Assembly: GCA_937892155.1 (NCBI GenBank)
Contig: CALAUG010000031.1
Location: 1-64,000, forward strand
Direction: 5' to 3'
Origin: an uncultured Bacteroidales bacterium
Lineage (GTDB): Bacteria > Bacteroidota > Bacteroidia > Bacteroidales > UBA1715
DNA: 64,000 bases
Positions within the stretch are counted from its first letter, which is position 1, and each line of letters opens with the position of its first letter. A program made the translations under genes and the position numbers. Shown here piece by piece: positions 8,129-17,866 of this stretch. The notes beneath the pieces were generated by a model, which was given only the letters and a program-made list of their open reading frames with translations, was not told the DNA's origin and did no database searches.

Positions 8129-8167
8129 TTGTCAATTATCAATTGTCAATTATCAATCATCAATTAC
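8127..8167. repeat. Right arm of inverted repeat
   Basis: AATTGTCAATTATC occurs at 8127-8140 and 8141-8154, followed by a degenerate third unit to 8167. The arm 8127-8151 pairs with 7731-7755 (24 of 25). It ends three bases before the next gene's ATG. Confidence 0.9.
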
Positions 8168-8169
8168 AA

Positions 8170-8547
8170 ATGAAAGTACCTGCAAAATATTACGACGAAC
8201 AATTCGAGTTCAAAGGTCAATGGGATATGCCATCGAAATGTGGCTTGAAAATTTTTGATTATAAAGGCAAAAAAGTTGTAGTCGTTACGGAATTATACCA
8301 AGAAAATCCAGGAACATCGGTCACCTACGCTGGTGCGTCGTTGGCAAACCAAATTTGCGAAGCAAAGGGGTTCGACGTAAACAATGTAATTTATGTAGAA
8401 TGTAATCCTGACACAAGTTCAAAATTGTCGTTTTATGATGAAGAATTTTTCCAGGTGACATTCACAATTGCCGACGGAAAATTCACGGGAACTCCACAAT
8501 ATCACCAACTTACAGCAGACGAGGCGAAAGAAATGATTACGCTATGA
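8170..8547 (+). CDS. Small hypothetical cytoplasmic protein
   Basis: A 125-residue protein with no signal peptide or membrane segment; I do not recognise the family. It contains alternating beta-type segments (KVVVVTELY, NNVIYVECNPD, FFQVTFTI) and one helix (AGASLANQICEAKGF). The ATG at 8170 is chosen because upstream in-frame starts fall inside the repeat arm. Its stop overlaps the esterase start by four bases (ATGA, 8544-8547), which implies translational coupling. Before the four-helix-bundle element arrived, this gene may have followed the radical SAM gene directly (inference). Confidence 0.7.
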   Translation: MKVPAKYYDEQFEFKGQWDMPSKCGLKIFDYKGKKVVVVTELYQENPGTSVTYAGASLANQICEAKGFDVNNVIYVECNPDTSSKLSFYDEEFFQVTFTIADGKFTGTPQYHQLTADEAKEMITL

Positions 8548-9683
8548 GACGAATTTTGTCGTTAGTTGTATGTCTTGCTTGTTTTTTCAGATTTGCATTT
8601 TGTCAGATGATTCCTTCTGTACAAAACGCGAAAGAATTTGTTTGTGCACAAAAAGAAAGCAAGATAGAAAATTGTGCCTTTGAATTTGCACCATGGCAAG
8701 CTGTTGAATCGCAAAAATGTATTCTCAATAACGAAAAATTCAAAAAAGACAAAGAGACAACCAGATTGTACGCTTTTTTCCCAGACACGTTATTGTCTGG
8801 ACCTTATTCAGTACCTTATATAATTGACAACACCCTTCTTGTTTCAGCGAATGCTCCAACGGAATTCTACAATAAATTTTTGCATAAACAAACCGATACA
8901 AAATATCCAGCGGTAATTATTTGTCCCGGAGGAAGTTACCATCATTTAGGCATGAAACATGAAGGCTATCAGGTTGCGAGATGGTTTGCCCAACAAGGAA
9001 TTGTTGCATTTGTGCTTCGCTATCGCGTAAGTAGTCACGGAGCGCACAATCCCGATATGATTCAGGATTTGCAACTTTCAATTGCGTTGTTAAAACAATA
9101 TGCTGACGTTTGGCACATTGACACGACAAAAATCGGCGCCATTGGATTTTCGGCAGGTGGTCATTTAGTTGCACATGCTGCTATAACTAAAGAAAACTTT
9201 ATACAAAAAGAAGTTCCCACTTCAACAAAATACAGTCTTCGACCAAATTTTGTCATGCCGATTTATCCTGTTGTTTCAATGGAGGATAGTATTGCTCATG
9301 TTCGTTCTCGTAAAAATCTCCTTACAAAAAACTATACAAAAGAAGACATACACAAATTTTCTCTTGAACAAAATATTCCAGACGATATGCCTCCTACATT
9401 CATATTGGCTTGCACCGACGACGATGTAGTAGATATCCGTAACAGCCGTGCTCTTTTTAGTGCATTACCAAAGAAAATCATATATGAATGCAAATACACA
9501 GAAATACCTGTTGGCGGACATGGGTTTGGTATGTTCAAAACAAAATCGGAGCAAACGAAAGATTGGGCAGATAAACTTTTAAAGAATTGGTTGGAACTAA
9601 TTGAGATTCTACCTGTAACAGGCATTACACCTTTGGATCCAGACTACGATCTTGACGACATTTCTGAAAAAGACAATGAATAA
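8544..9683 (+). CDS. Secreted alpha/beta-hydrolase esterase
   Basis: A 379-residue protein with a signal peptide (about 1-20). The alpha/beta-hydrolase core has the oxyanion-type segment CPGGSYHHLGMKHEG, the nucleophile elbow GFSAGGH with Ser203, an acidic residue in the ACTDDDVVD region, and His326 in GGHGFGM. This resembles the BD-FAE/acetyl-xylan-esterase-like hydrolases that Bacteroidota use to remove acetyl or feruloyl groups from plant polysaccharide. Substrate preference cannot be read from sequence. It overlaps the preceding gene by four bases and the EamA gene by eight, so the three are probably one transcript. A residual acidic tail of about 30 residues follows the core. Confidence 0.85.
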   Translation: MRRILSLVVCLACFFRFAFCQMIPSVQNAKEFVCAQKESKIENCAFEFAPWQAVESQKCILNNEKFKKDKETTRLYAFFPDTLLSGPYSVPYIIDNTLLVSANAPTEFYNKFLHKQTDTKYPAVIICPGGSYHHLGMKHEGYQVARWFAQQGIVAFVLRYRVSSHGAHNPDMIQDLQLSIALLKQYADVWHIDTTKIGAIGFSAGGHLVAHAAITKENFIQKEVPTSTKYSLRPNFVMPIYPVVSMEDSIAHVRSRKNLLTKNYTKEDIHKFSLEQNIPDDMPPTFILACTDDDVVDIRNSRALFSALPKKIIYECKYTEIPVGGHGFGMFKTKSEQTKDWADKLLKNWLELIEILPVTGITPLDPDYDLDDISEKDNE

Positions 9684-10578
9684 CCCAAAACCTATCGGTC
9701 ATTTGGCGATATTTCTCGCCTATTCAATTTTTGGATTCAACATAATCACCTGCAAAAATCTTGTTTCGTTTGGAGTAATTTCCCCTATCGGGATTTTTTG
9801 CCTCCGTGCAATTGGAGCAACAATTTGTTTCTGGATTCTTTCGTTGTTTTTGCCTAAAGAAAAAGTTGACAAACGTGATTTGCCAAAAATTTTCATTGCA
9901 TCAATGTTGGGATTGTTTCTCACCCAAATGAGTTTTCTCGTCGCCATGAAAATAACAACGCCTGTTGATGCTTCAATCATGACGTCACTCACGCCTATAT
10001 TCACAATGTTTATTGCGGCTATTTTTCTAAAAGAACCAATCTCGGTAAAAAAAGCAGGTGGCGTTGCAATCAGTTTCGGTGGCGTTATACTTTTAATCCT
10101 AAATAGTACCCATGTATCCAATGGTGTGGAACAAAGCCATCCGTTTGGCTTGTTTCTTATGATATTGAACGGATTATTTTTTGCCAGTTATTTAGGAGCA
10201 TTTCGCCCTTTAGTCAGAAAATATAGTACGGTAACATTTATGAAATGGATGTTCCTATTCTCCATGATTGTTTCAGTTTTATTCGATTTCAAGGAATTTG
10301 CTACAATAAATTATTCGGCTATCAACTCCGAATTTCTTCTAAATCTATCGTTTACAGTTATTTGTGCTACATTCATTGCATATTTTCTTGTTCCTATCGG
10401 TCAAAAACGATTACGACCAACAGTTGTAAGTATGTACGCTTATTTACAGCCATTCATCGCAGCAATCGTAAGCATTGCGTTACAGATGGATACACTCAAC
10501 TGGCAAAAAATCGTTGCCGCTATTTTGGTGTTCGGTGGAGTGTATTTAGTAAATAAAAGTAGAGCTCGGGAAGGCTAA
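9676..10578 (+). CDS. EamA/DMT-family transporter
   Basis: A 300-residue inner-membrane protein of the drug/metabolite transporter superfamily, with about ten hydrophobic helices in two EamA repeats (roughly residues 5-140 and 155-295). Family members export amino acids, nucleobases or other small metabolites; the substrate here is unknown. The ATG at 9676 (MNNPKP) is preferred over an upstream in-frame start because it gives a standard N-terminus and only an 8-bp overlap with the esterase gene. It is the last gene of the 6456-10578 block. Confidence 0.88.
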   Translation: MNNPKPIGHLAIFLAYSIFGFNIITCKNLVSFGVISPIGIFCLRAIGATICFWILSLFLPKEKVDKRDLPKIFIASMLGLFLTQMSFLVAMKITTPVDASIMTSLTPIFTMFIAAIFLKEPISVKKAGGVAISFGGVILLILNSTHVSNGVEQSHPFGLFLMILNGLFFASYLGAFRPLVRKYSTVTFMKWMFLFSMIVSVLFDFKEFATINYSAINSEFLLNLSFTVICATFIAYFLVPIGQKRLRPTVVSMYAYLQPFIAAIVSIALQMDTLNWQKIVAAILVFGGVYLVNKSRAREG

Positions 10579-10636
10579 ATCCATTGCTACCACCTACAAC
10601 TCAGTAAATCCGATTTTTTTTATAGAAAGTATTTTT

Positions 10637-10644
10637 TACCTTTG
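10637..10644 (+). promoter_or_regulatory. Bacteroidota -7 box, activase gene
   Basis: TACCTTTG followed by CA. An in-frame TTG (10642-10644) lies inside this box, so it cannot be the translation start if the promoter is used. The GTG at 10663 is the likely start. Confidence 0.65.
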
Positions 10645-10662
10645 CAGTCAAATTCAAGAGGT

Positions 10663-13600
10663 GTGATTAATATTGGTATAGACATAGGTTCCACTACGGC
10701 AAAAGCAGTGGTTACAAAAGGAACGGAAATCTTACATTCTTCGTATCAGCGACATAATACGAAAATCAAAGAAAGTCTATTACACATTTTAAGCGAAATA
10801 AAAAAGAAATTTCCGAATGACCACGAAGTCAAGTTTTGCTTGACAGGTAGCGCCGCAATGGGTATTGCCGAAATGCAAAAATTACCATTTGTACAAGAAG
10901 TCATCGCTGCATCGGAAGTTATTCAAAAAAAATTCAAGAACGTACGTACGCTTGTTGATATAGGTGGTGAAGATGCAAAAATTATTTTCTACGAAGAAGG
11001 AAAATCGCCCGACATTCGTATGAATGGTAGTTGTGCAGGCGGAACGGGTGCATTTATTGACCAAATCGCAACCTTGCTGAATGTTGACACACAAGAATTG
11101 AACACTCTTGCTGAACAATCAACGCAAATATATACGATTGCTTCGCGCTGTGGAGTTTTTGCAAAAACCGATGTACAAAACCTCATCAGCCGTAAAGTTC
11201 CTATTACTGACATTGCCGCGTCTGCATTTCACGCTGTTGCATTACAAGTTATCAATGCTTTGTCGCGTGGTATTGACATTAAGCCGAATATATTATTTAT
11301 TGGTGGTCCGCTGACATACATTCCTGCTTTGCAAAAGGTTATGCGTAAATTGGTAAACAGTACCGAAGAGCAGGCATTTGCACCAGAAAACAGTCAATTG
11401 TTTCCAGCCTGGGGCAGTTCCATTATAGCAGAGACAAGCGAGCAGACTTTTGAAATACAGCACTTATACGATAAAATCGCCAGTGCACAAAATATTACCA
11501 CAAAGAATCGTTTAGAACCTTTATTCACAAGTATAGAAGATTTTAACGGCTGGAACGAAAACAGACGAATTGTTCATATTCCAGAAAAACAAGTTGAACC
11601 CAACCAAGATGAAATAGAGGTCTTTTTGGGCGTTGACAGTGGTTCGACAACGACAAAAGTTGTTCTACTTGACAAAGACGGAAATCTCATTGCATCTCAT
11701 TACGACACGAACAAAGGTAACCCAATCAAAGCTGTAAACCTTGGCTTGGAAGCATGTTGCAAAGATTTGCAATGTACGACGATAAAAATTCTTCGGTCTG
11801 CAGTTACCGGTTACGGCGAAGACTTAATCCGTGCCGCATACAATATGGACGAAGGCATTGTTGAGACAATTGCCCACACAACGGCAGCACAAAAAATAGA
11901 ACCCGAAGTGTCTTTCATACTCGACATTGGCGGTCAAGATATGAAAGCTATTTTCATTAAGAACGGGAAAATCCAAAACGTAGAAATTAATGAAGCCTGC
12001 TCGTCAGGTTGTGGCTCGTTCATACAGAACTTTGCACAGACGTTAAATCATACCGCGGAATCATTTGGTAAATTAGCCTGTGAAGCTCCAAATCCATGCG
12101 ATTTAGGTTCACGCTGCACCGTGTTTATGAATTCCCAAGTTAAGCAGGCACTCCGCGAAGGAGCCGAAACTTCGGAAATCGCTGCGGGACTTGCCTATTC
12201 CGTGATAAAAAATGCCTTGTTCAAAGTATTGCAAATCAAAAACATGAATGTTCTTGGCGACAAAATACTCGTGCAAGGTGGAACATTCAAAAATCCATCT
12301 ATTTTTAGAGCGATGGAAAAGCTGACAAACAAAGCTATATATAGTTCCAATAAACCAGAACTAATGGGCGCTTTGGGTGCAGCATATTACGCACAAACCT
12401 GCTACGCAAAGAAACAGGAAGAATCCATTTTTATTGGATACGAAAATAGATACAACGCACTGACATATACGACGAAGCAAATCAATTGCAAAGGTTGTTC
12501 CAACAACTGCGTCGTAACGAAGTTTACTTTTAACAACGGAGCTTTCCATTATTCGGGTAACAAATGCGAAAAAGTCTTTATTTCAAAAGGCAACAAAGTT
12601 GAACGTGGCGAAAATTTGTATGAATACAAATACGATTTGCTTTTCAACCGCGATATGAGTGCGTTGAACAAGCCTATTGGACTTAAAATTGGTATTCCAC
12701 GAATTTTAGGAATGTATGCAAATTTCCCATTCTGGAATACGCTCTTTACCCAATCAGGCATTGAGGTAGTTTTATCGGACGAATCGACTACGAAAACATT
12801 TGCGAAAGGTCAAGGAACCATTATGGCCGACAATATTTGTTTTCCTGCGAAGCTGGCACACGGCCACATTTTCAATCTTGTTGACAAGCAAGTTGACCGT
12901 ATATTTTATCCTCTTACCATGTTTGAGGAAAATGAATTTAAAGAATCTAAAAATAGTTATAACTGCCCCGTTGTTTCGAGTTATTCCGAAGTATTAGACA
13001 GCGCTATTCCTGCCGAAAAAAGGAATAATATTCCATTGGACAAGCCTGTCATTACATTTAGAAGCGAATCATTGCTAAAAAAGAATTGCTGGGATTATAT
13101 AAAACAATTTGGTGTAAAGAAATCAATTTTTGAAGCAGCATTCAAAGAAGCATTATTGGAGCAGAAACGCTACCGCGAGCAATACAAGAAAAAAGGATTC
13201 CGCATTATGGAACGTGCGAAAGACGAAGGTAAGCCAATCGTTATGTTGGCTGCTCGTCCGTACCACACCGATCATTTGGTACATCAAAAAACGTCTCAAA
13301 TTCTTTCGGAACTCGGCGCAAGCGTTATCAGCGAAGAAATTGTCACAAATATCGATGGCGTTTCGTTGACCGACTATCTACACGTTGCCCAGTGGAATTA
13401 TCCAAACCGAATCTTAAAAGCGGCACAATGGGTTATCCACAACGATGACTACGAGGTTCATTTTGTGCAAATGAACTCTTTCGGCTGCGGACCAGACAGT
13501 TTTTTGTCGGATGAAATAAAAGAATATTTTGAACAGGCAAAAAAATCATACACATTTATCCGTGTTGACGAAATCAACAGTACCGGTTCTATGCGTTTAC

Positions 13601-14922
13601 GTCTCCGTTCGCTTATAGAAACAATTAAACTTGGCAACGGGCGAAGCGGCAATGGCGATAAAATCATCAAAAAAACGCCACCATTCAAGGAGGAAGACAA
13701 GAAACGACATATTATTGCGCCATTCTTCACGAAGTTCCATTCGCCACTCATTCCTGCAATTTTTGAATGTTTGGGCTACGAAATGGAAACTTTGCCGATT
13801 TCAGACAAAGAGTCCGTAAATATTGGTTTGGCCTATACGAACAACGAAATCTGTTTCCCTGCCACATTGGTTGTAGGTGACATTTTAAAAGCTTTAAAAT
13901 CAGGAAAATACGATTTAGACAAGACTGCCGTCATTATGACACAGACCGGTGGACAATGCCGTGCTTCGAATTACCTTGCATTGATTCGTAAAGCAATACT
14001 TAACTGCGGTATCACAAATGTCCCTGTCATTTCATTTGCAACAGGCGGCACGCAGACAAACGAACAGCCAGGTTTTGAATTAGCATGGACAAAAGTGATA
14101 AAATTGATTTTATCCTGTGCATTATTTGGCGATGTGCTTTCAAGAATGCACTATGCGACTATTGTCCGTGAAAAAGAAGTTGGCGGAACAGAAAAATTAA
14201 CTCAAAACTATCTTGACACAGCAGCCGAAATGGCACGTCACAACGACCACGTGGGCATTATGAGACTATTAGGACGAGCTGTTGAAGATTACAACGAAAT
14301 GGCATTAGACAATTGTCCACGGCCACAAGTAGGAATTGTAGGTGAAATCTACCTGAAATACAATCCATACGCAAATATGCACGTTGCCGACTGGCTGATT
14401 TCACAAGGAATAGAGCCACGTTTCCCAGACCTAATGGATTTTTTCACACAGGAGTTTATCAACATTAAAGTAAACACCAAAAACAATCTACGCACGACAA
14501 GTATCGGTACCAAAATTTTTGCCGACTACTTGCAACTTCGCTACGATAGATTTGAACAGAAAGTAGAAAAAATAGCTTCAAAATTCAAATATTACCGTCC
14601 AAAGAAAGGCATACGCAACGAAGCGAAAAATGCAGAAAGCGTACTGAATCTCGTAAACCAATTTGGAGAAGGATGGCTTATTCCAGCGGAAATCATCAGT
14701 TTCTCGCAGGAAGGAGTGAACAATGTAGTAAGCCTACAGCCATTCGGCTGTATTGCCAACCACATTATTTCCAAAGGCGTTGAAAAGAAAATAAAGAGTT
14801 TGTACCCCAAAACGAGTCTTCTATTTCTCGATTTTGACGGCGGCACCAGCGAAGTTAACGTTCAAAATAGACTTCACTTCCTTGCACAAAATGCAAAGAA
14901 CGAATTTGAGGCAAATAAGTAA
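10663..14922 (+). CDS. Giant acyl-CoA dehydratase activase/HgdB-like fusion
   Basis: A 1419-residue protein. Two BadF/BadG/BcrA/BcrD ATPase domains of the ASKHA fold lie at about 1-260 and 320-580, each opening with an IDxGSTTxK phosphate loop. Each has a cysteine that could bind the bridging Fe4S4 cluster (SCAGGTGAF and CSSGCGSF). A central Cys-rich insert (CKGCSNNCVVTKF) at about 610 precedes a DUF2229-type region and a C-terminal half resembling the 2-hydroxyacyl-CoA dehydratase HgdB family. Stand-alone activases inject one electron into a dehydratase at the cost of ATP. In this fusion activator and partner are covalently linked; the substrate is unknown. Intact, monocistronic, cytoplasmic. 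Confidence 0.85.
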   Translation: MINIGIDIGSTTAKAVVTKGTEILHSSYQRHNTKIKESLLHILSEIKKKFPNDHEVKFCLTGSAAMGIAEMQKLPFVQEVIAASEVIQKKFKNVRTLVDIGGEDAKIIFYEEGKSPDIRMNGSCAGGTGAFIDQIATLLNVDTQELNTLAEQSTQIYTIASRCGVFAKTDVQNLISRKVPITDIAASAFHAVALQVINALSRGIDIKPNILFIGGPLTYIPALQKVMRKLVNSTEEQAFAPENSQLFPAWGSSIIAETSEQTFEIQHLYDKIASAQNITTKNRLEPLFTSIEDFNGWNENRRIVHIPEKQVEPNQDEIEVFLGVDSGSTTTKVVLLDKDGNLIASHYDTNKGNPIKAVNLGLEACCKDLQCTTIKILRSAVTGYGEDLIRAAYNMDEGIVETIAHTTAAQKIEPEVSFILDIGGQDMKAIFIKNGKIQNVEINEACSSGCGSFIQNFAQTLNHTAESFGKLACEAPNPCDLGSRCTVFMNSQVKQALREGAETSEIAAGLAYSVIKNALFKVLQIKNMNVLGDKILVQGGTFKNPSIFRAMEKLTNKAIYSSNKPELMGALGAAYYAQTCYAKKQEESIFIGYENRYNALTYTTKQINCKGCSNNCVVTKFTFNNGAFHYSGNKCEKVFISKGNKVERGENLYEYKYDLLFNRDMSALNKPIGLKIGIPRILGMYANFPFWNTLFTQSGIEVVLSDESTTKTFAKGQGTIMADNICFPAKLAHGHIFNLVDKQVDRIFYPLTMFEENEFKESKNSYNCPVVSSYSEVLDSAIPAEKRNNIPLDKPVITFRSESLLKKNCWDYIKQFGVKKSIFEAAFKEALLEQKRYREQYKKKGFRIMERAKDEGKPIVMLAARPYHTDHLVHQKTSQILSELGASVISEEIVTNIDGVSLTDYLHVAQWNYPNRILKAAQWVIHNDDYEVHFVQMNSFGCGPDSFLSDEIKEYFEQAKKSYTFIRVDEINSTGSMRLRLRSLIETIKLGNGRSGNGDKIIKKTPPFKEEDKKRHIIAPFFTKFHSPLIPAIFECLGYEMETLPISDKESVNIGLAYTNNEICFPATLVVGDILKALKSGKYDLDKTAVIMTQTGGQCRASNYLALIRKAILNCGITNVPVISFATGGTQTNEQPGFELAWTKVIKLILSCALFGDVLSRMHYATIVREKEVGGTEKLTQNYLDTAAEMARHNDHVGIMRLLGRAVEDYNEMALDNCPRPQVGIVGEIYLKYNPYANMHVADWLISQGIEPRFPDLMDFFTQEFINIKVNTKNNLRTTSIGTKIFADYLQLRYDRFEQKVEKIASKFKYYRPKKGIRNEAKNAESVLNLVNQFGEGWLIPAEIISFSQEGVNNVVSLQPFGCIANHIISKGVEKKIKSLYPKTSLLFLDFDGGTSEVNVQNRLHFLAQNAKNEFEANK

Positions 14923-14950
14923 TCAATTATTAGTTGCCAGCCAGTTCAAG
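14923..14950. repeat. Spacer repeat after activase gene
   Basis: TCAATTATTAGTTGCCAG directly follows the TAA stop. It belongs with the AACTGACAACT/AATTGACAATT spacers at 118-170, 7731-7758, 8127-8167 and 23220-23260. Confidence 0.4.
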
Positions 14951-14976
14951 GAATATATTTGGATGACAAACATAAC

Positions 14977-17628
14977 CTACCACTCAATTTCCGCATCTGC
15001 AGAAACTTGGATATAATAAGCCTTGCCTGGCTCTAATTGTTGTACGGTTGTGTTCGAAAGGTCTTTTACAGCAGTTACCGAAGAAGGCAAATCACTCACA
15101 TTCTTTGCTGTATTTTGAGGAACGCCCACCAAATTCCAGCCTGTTTTCAAAGTTGAAATATATTCTTTTAAAGCGTAGCCTTCTATTTCCAATGTTGCTG
15201 CTTCATTCATAAAAACAAGATAACCTTCGCCTGGAACGATTTCGGAAATACTCTGTAATTTCGCCGCTTTATCCACATGATAAAAGCCATCATTATTTTT
15301 AATAATATCAAAATCGAGCGATGACAATACTGTTTCAAACGATTTATCGGCAGGCTCAATATATGTCGATATCATATTCCAACCTTTCACAAGCGAAATA
15401 GACTGCGTTTCTGTTGGTTCAACGACCTCTGTTTTTCGTGTACCGTAAATCACACCACGACCGACAGTTCCCATCAAGACATTGCCATAAACACCCATAT
15501 CGCCAACAACATACATTCCATTTCCCGGCCCACCAAACTGATGCAAATCGTCGTTTATACGAATCCACGAAGAACCTTCGTCATCGCTGCGGAACAAACC
15601 TTCCACACCAGAAACCTTTCCCCAAATATAAACCGCAGGATATGTTTTTCCTTCGGCCGCCTTACCCAATCCAACAGCAAGACAAGAACTTACCGAAGAA
15701 ATTTTTGAGAACGATGTTCCCGAATTCGTTGAATGATACAATCCATTTCCACCACAAGGAGCCCAAATATCGCCTTCGACATTCGGAACAGTACGGATTT
15801 TTACATAATTTGTCCAAGTTGTTGGATCATTCGAAGGCAACGAACCTTTTGCCGAAAACGTTTTTCCACCGTCGGTAGAAACATAAAGATTGTTTCCGCC
15901 AGCGACATAAAATTTCTTTGCATTGGCACCATCGGCAACAGGATATGCGCCCGAAACAGAAACACCAGACGATTGCGTCCAAGAATTTCCACGGTCGGTA
16001 GAATAATAAATCACGTTGCCATTATTGTCGAATCCGCCCCACGAATTAGGTGTGCCCGGACAATGCAGAATAATGGACCCGTCGGCTGAAACAGCCAAAT
16101 TTCCACTCGCATTTTTTCCACTCCTACAATAGGTCCACGATTTACCCTTGTCGGTTGAATATTGCACAAACGTTTCCTTATTTCCGACACGCACAGCCAA
16201 ACTACCATTTGCAGCTATTGCGACACTGCTCGTCGTTCCCATTTCCGGAGAATGGACTGGAGAATATGTAGTGTATTTTCCGTCTTCATTGGCCATATAT
16301 GTCGAACCATCATAATCGCCAATAACGGAAATCACACCTCCATCTGGAATTTGTGCAATATCAAGCGGAACAGTTTCTTCCAAACCAGCATAACAGAACT
16401 TCAACGAAAAACCAGACGTGCTTAAATTGGTTGTGAAGAATATTCCATTTCCCGAAGTGAAAAATGCGCGGTTCGGATTATTTGGATCCAAAGTAGCGCA
16501 ACCAGTCCAGTGCATTGCATGATCTTTTACCCAAGCATTTCCATTTGCATCCATGGTAACTTTGGAACTTGCAAACATTTTACTTGTCCACGAACCACCC
16601 AAATTTTCGCTCAAAAAGATTTCATCACCCCAAACCTGCGTACTTCCCCATAATTGTTGATACCACATATTTGTTGACGACACCAACAAACGATTGCCAA
16701 CAATTGAAATACCACCATAATTGAAATTTGATTCCGGTGTGATATTCGTCCATGATGTTCCGTTATATTTATACACAGCACCATTACTTCCATTGATATT
16801 TGGAGCAGCGCCGCCAGCGTAGGTAATATATATCGTTCCATCCTTCATGGCAGAACGATGCGGAACACCAACATTCGGTTGCGAAGCTATCTGCGACCAT
16901 GAAGAACCTCCATTTTTGCTCACATACATTCCCTGTCCTTGCGAAACCCCGACATAAATTGTCTGCGTAGCCTTATTCGAGACCGTTGACGATTCGTCAA
17001 ACTGAACAAACGCAATTCCATTACCATTGCCCGTTGAGGAAACAGGAAACGAAGAAACTTTATTCCACGTATGACCGCCATCGGTTGACGAAAACAAACC
17101 GTTCGAACGCGAACCACAATACAAAATATTACTATTATGCGGATCAACAACCAATTTTTCTCCAGCCGAACGTCCATCGCCATTTCCGTGTGCTTTGAAT
17201 TTTGACGTCACATCAACAACAGTATATGTTTCTCCATAATCATCAGAAATCAAAATTGCAGTTTTTCCGTTGCTGAAATAATCGGTACCACACAAAGCGT
17301 ACAACATTTCGGGTTTTTGCGGATCCAAAGCAATAGCTTCAACACCATACAAACCTTTATCCGCAGCAGAAATAAAATCGGTCAGTGGTTTCCATGATTG
17401 AGTTTCTTCAATCCAACGATATATACCACCAACATCGGTACGCGCATAAATCAAATTTGTTTCGGTTGGATGAGCAATGACAGCAGAAACAAAACCACCA
17501 CCACCCAAAGGCAAACTTCCCCATTCATAATCTTCGTCTGCAACGACACACATCGCAGAAAACAATGAAAGCAACACGCAAACTATTATTTTTTGAAAAT
17601 TCTTTAGCACGGGGTTAACCAATTTCAA
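14977..17628 (-). CDS. GH74 xyloglucanase
   Basis: A secreted endo-xyloglucanase of 883 residues. A signal peptide ends near residue 30 and is followed by the twin seven-bladed propellers of GH74, with many SxDxGxTW Asp-box blades (for example STDGGHTW and STDRGNSW). The ARTDVGG motif holds the predicted base Asp65, and GDYDG holds the predicted acid Asp438. Residues about 745-883 form an extra module with two halves, each opening with GWN (about 749 and 830). It does not look like a T9SS sorting tail. The gene is alone, convergent with the activase gene. Together with the GH9 enzyme it points to growth on plant cell wall. Confidence 0.9.
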   Translation of the reverse strand: MKLVNPVLKNFQKIIVCVLLSLFSAMCVVADEDYEWGSLPLGGGGFVSAVIAHPTETNLIYARTDVGGIYRWIEETQSWKPLTDFISAADKGLYGVEAIALDPQKPEMLYALCGTDYFSNGKTAILISDDYGETYTVVDVTSKFKAHGNGDGRSAGEKLVVDPHNSNILYCGSRSNGLFSSTDGGHTWNKVSSFPVSSTGNGNGIAFVQFDESSTVSNKATQTIYVGVSQGQGMYVSKNGGSSWSQIASQPNVGVPHRSAMKDGTIYITYAGGAAPNINGSNGAVYKYNGTSWTNITPESNFNYGGISIVGNRLLVSSTNMWYQQLWGSTQVWGDEIFLSENLGGSWTSKMFASSKVTMDANGNAWVKDHAMHWTGCATLDPNNPNRAFFTSGNGIFFTTNLSTSGFSLKFCYAGLEETVPLDIAQIPDGGVISVIGDYDGSTYMANEDGKYTTYSPVHSPEMGTTSSVAIAANGSLAVRVGNKETFVQYSTDKGKSWTYCRSGKNASGNLAVSADGSIILHCPGTPNSWGGFDNNGNVIYYSTDRGNSWTQSSGVSVSGAYPVADGANAKKFYVAGGNNLYVSTDGGKTFSAKGSLPSNDPTTWTNYVKIRTVPNVEGDIWAPCGGNGLYHSTNSGTSFSKISSVSSCLAVGLGKAAEGKTYPAVYIWGKVSGVEGLFRSDDEGSSWIRINDDLHQFGGPGNGMYVVGDMGVYGNVLMGTVGRGVIYGTRKTEVVEPTETQSISLVKGWNMISTYIEPADKSFETVLSSLDFDIIKNNDGFYHVDKAAKLQSISEIVPGEGYLVFMNEAATLEIEGYALKEYISTLKTGWNLVGVPQNTAKNVSDLPSSVTAVKDLSNTTVQQLEPGKAYYIQVSADAEIEW

Positions 17629-17818
17629 ATTTCAGTTATACAAATTCTTAATTTTTGTTCTTTGTATATCACGTTATTTCGGAGTAAAAATACAAATATT
17701 TATCAAACCACGTAGAGAATAGTGTCGTTTTTACACTTTAAAAATATTATGTATTTCTCATTGAGCATCATACAGTAAAAAATCATCATTCAACTAATAT
17801 TTTGTTCCCCAAATTTTA

Positions 17819-17826
17819 TATATTTG
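17819..17826 (+). promoter_or_regulatory. Bacteroidota -7 box, pgk
   Basis: TATATTTG, 40 bp before the pgk ATG. Confidence 0.5.
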
Positions 17827-17866
17827 GGCTGCAAAAATTTAAGTATTAATAAAAACAATTTATACA

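Noticed and set aside
7731..8167. Diversity-generating retroelement
   Set aside because: The four-helix-bundle protein is related to Avd, but there is no reverse transcriptase and no template/variable repeat pair in the window.
10642..10662. Longer N-terminus for the activase fusion starting at TTG
   Set aside because: The codon is part of a good TAnnTTTG promoter box, so it would not be in the transcript.
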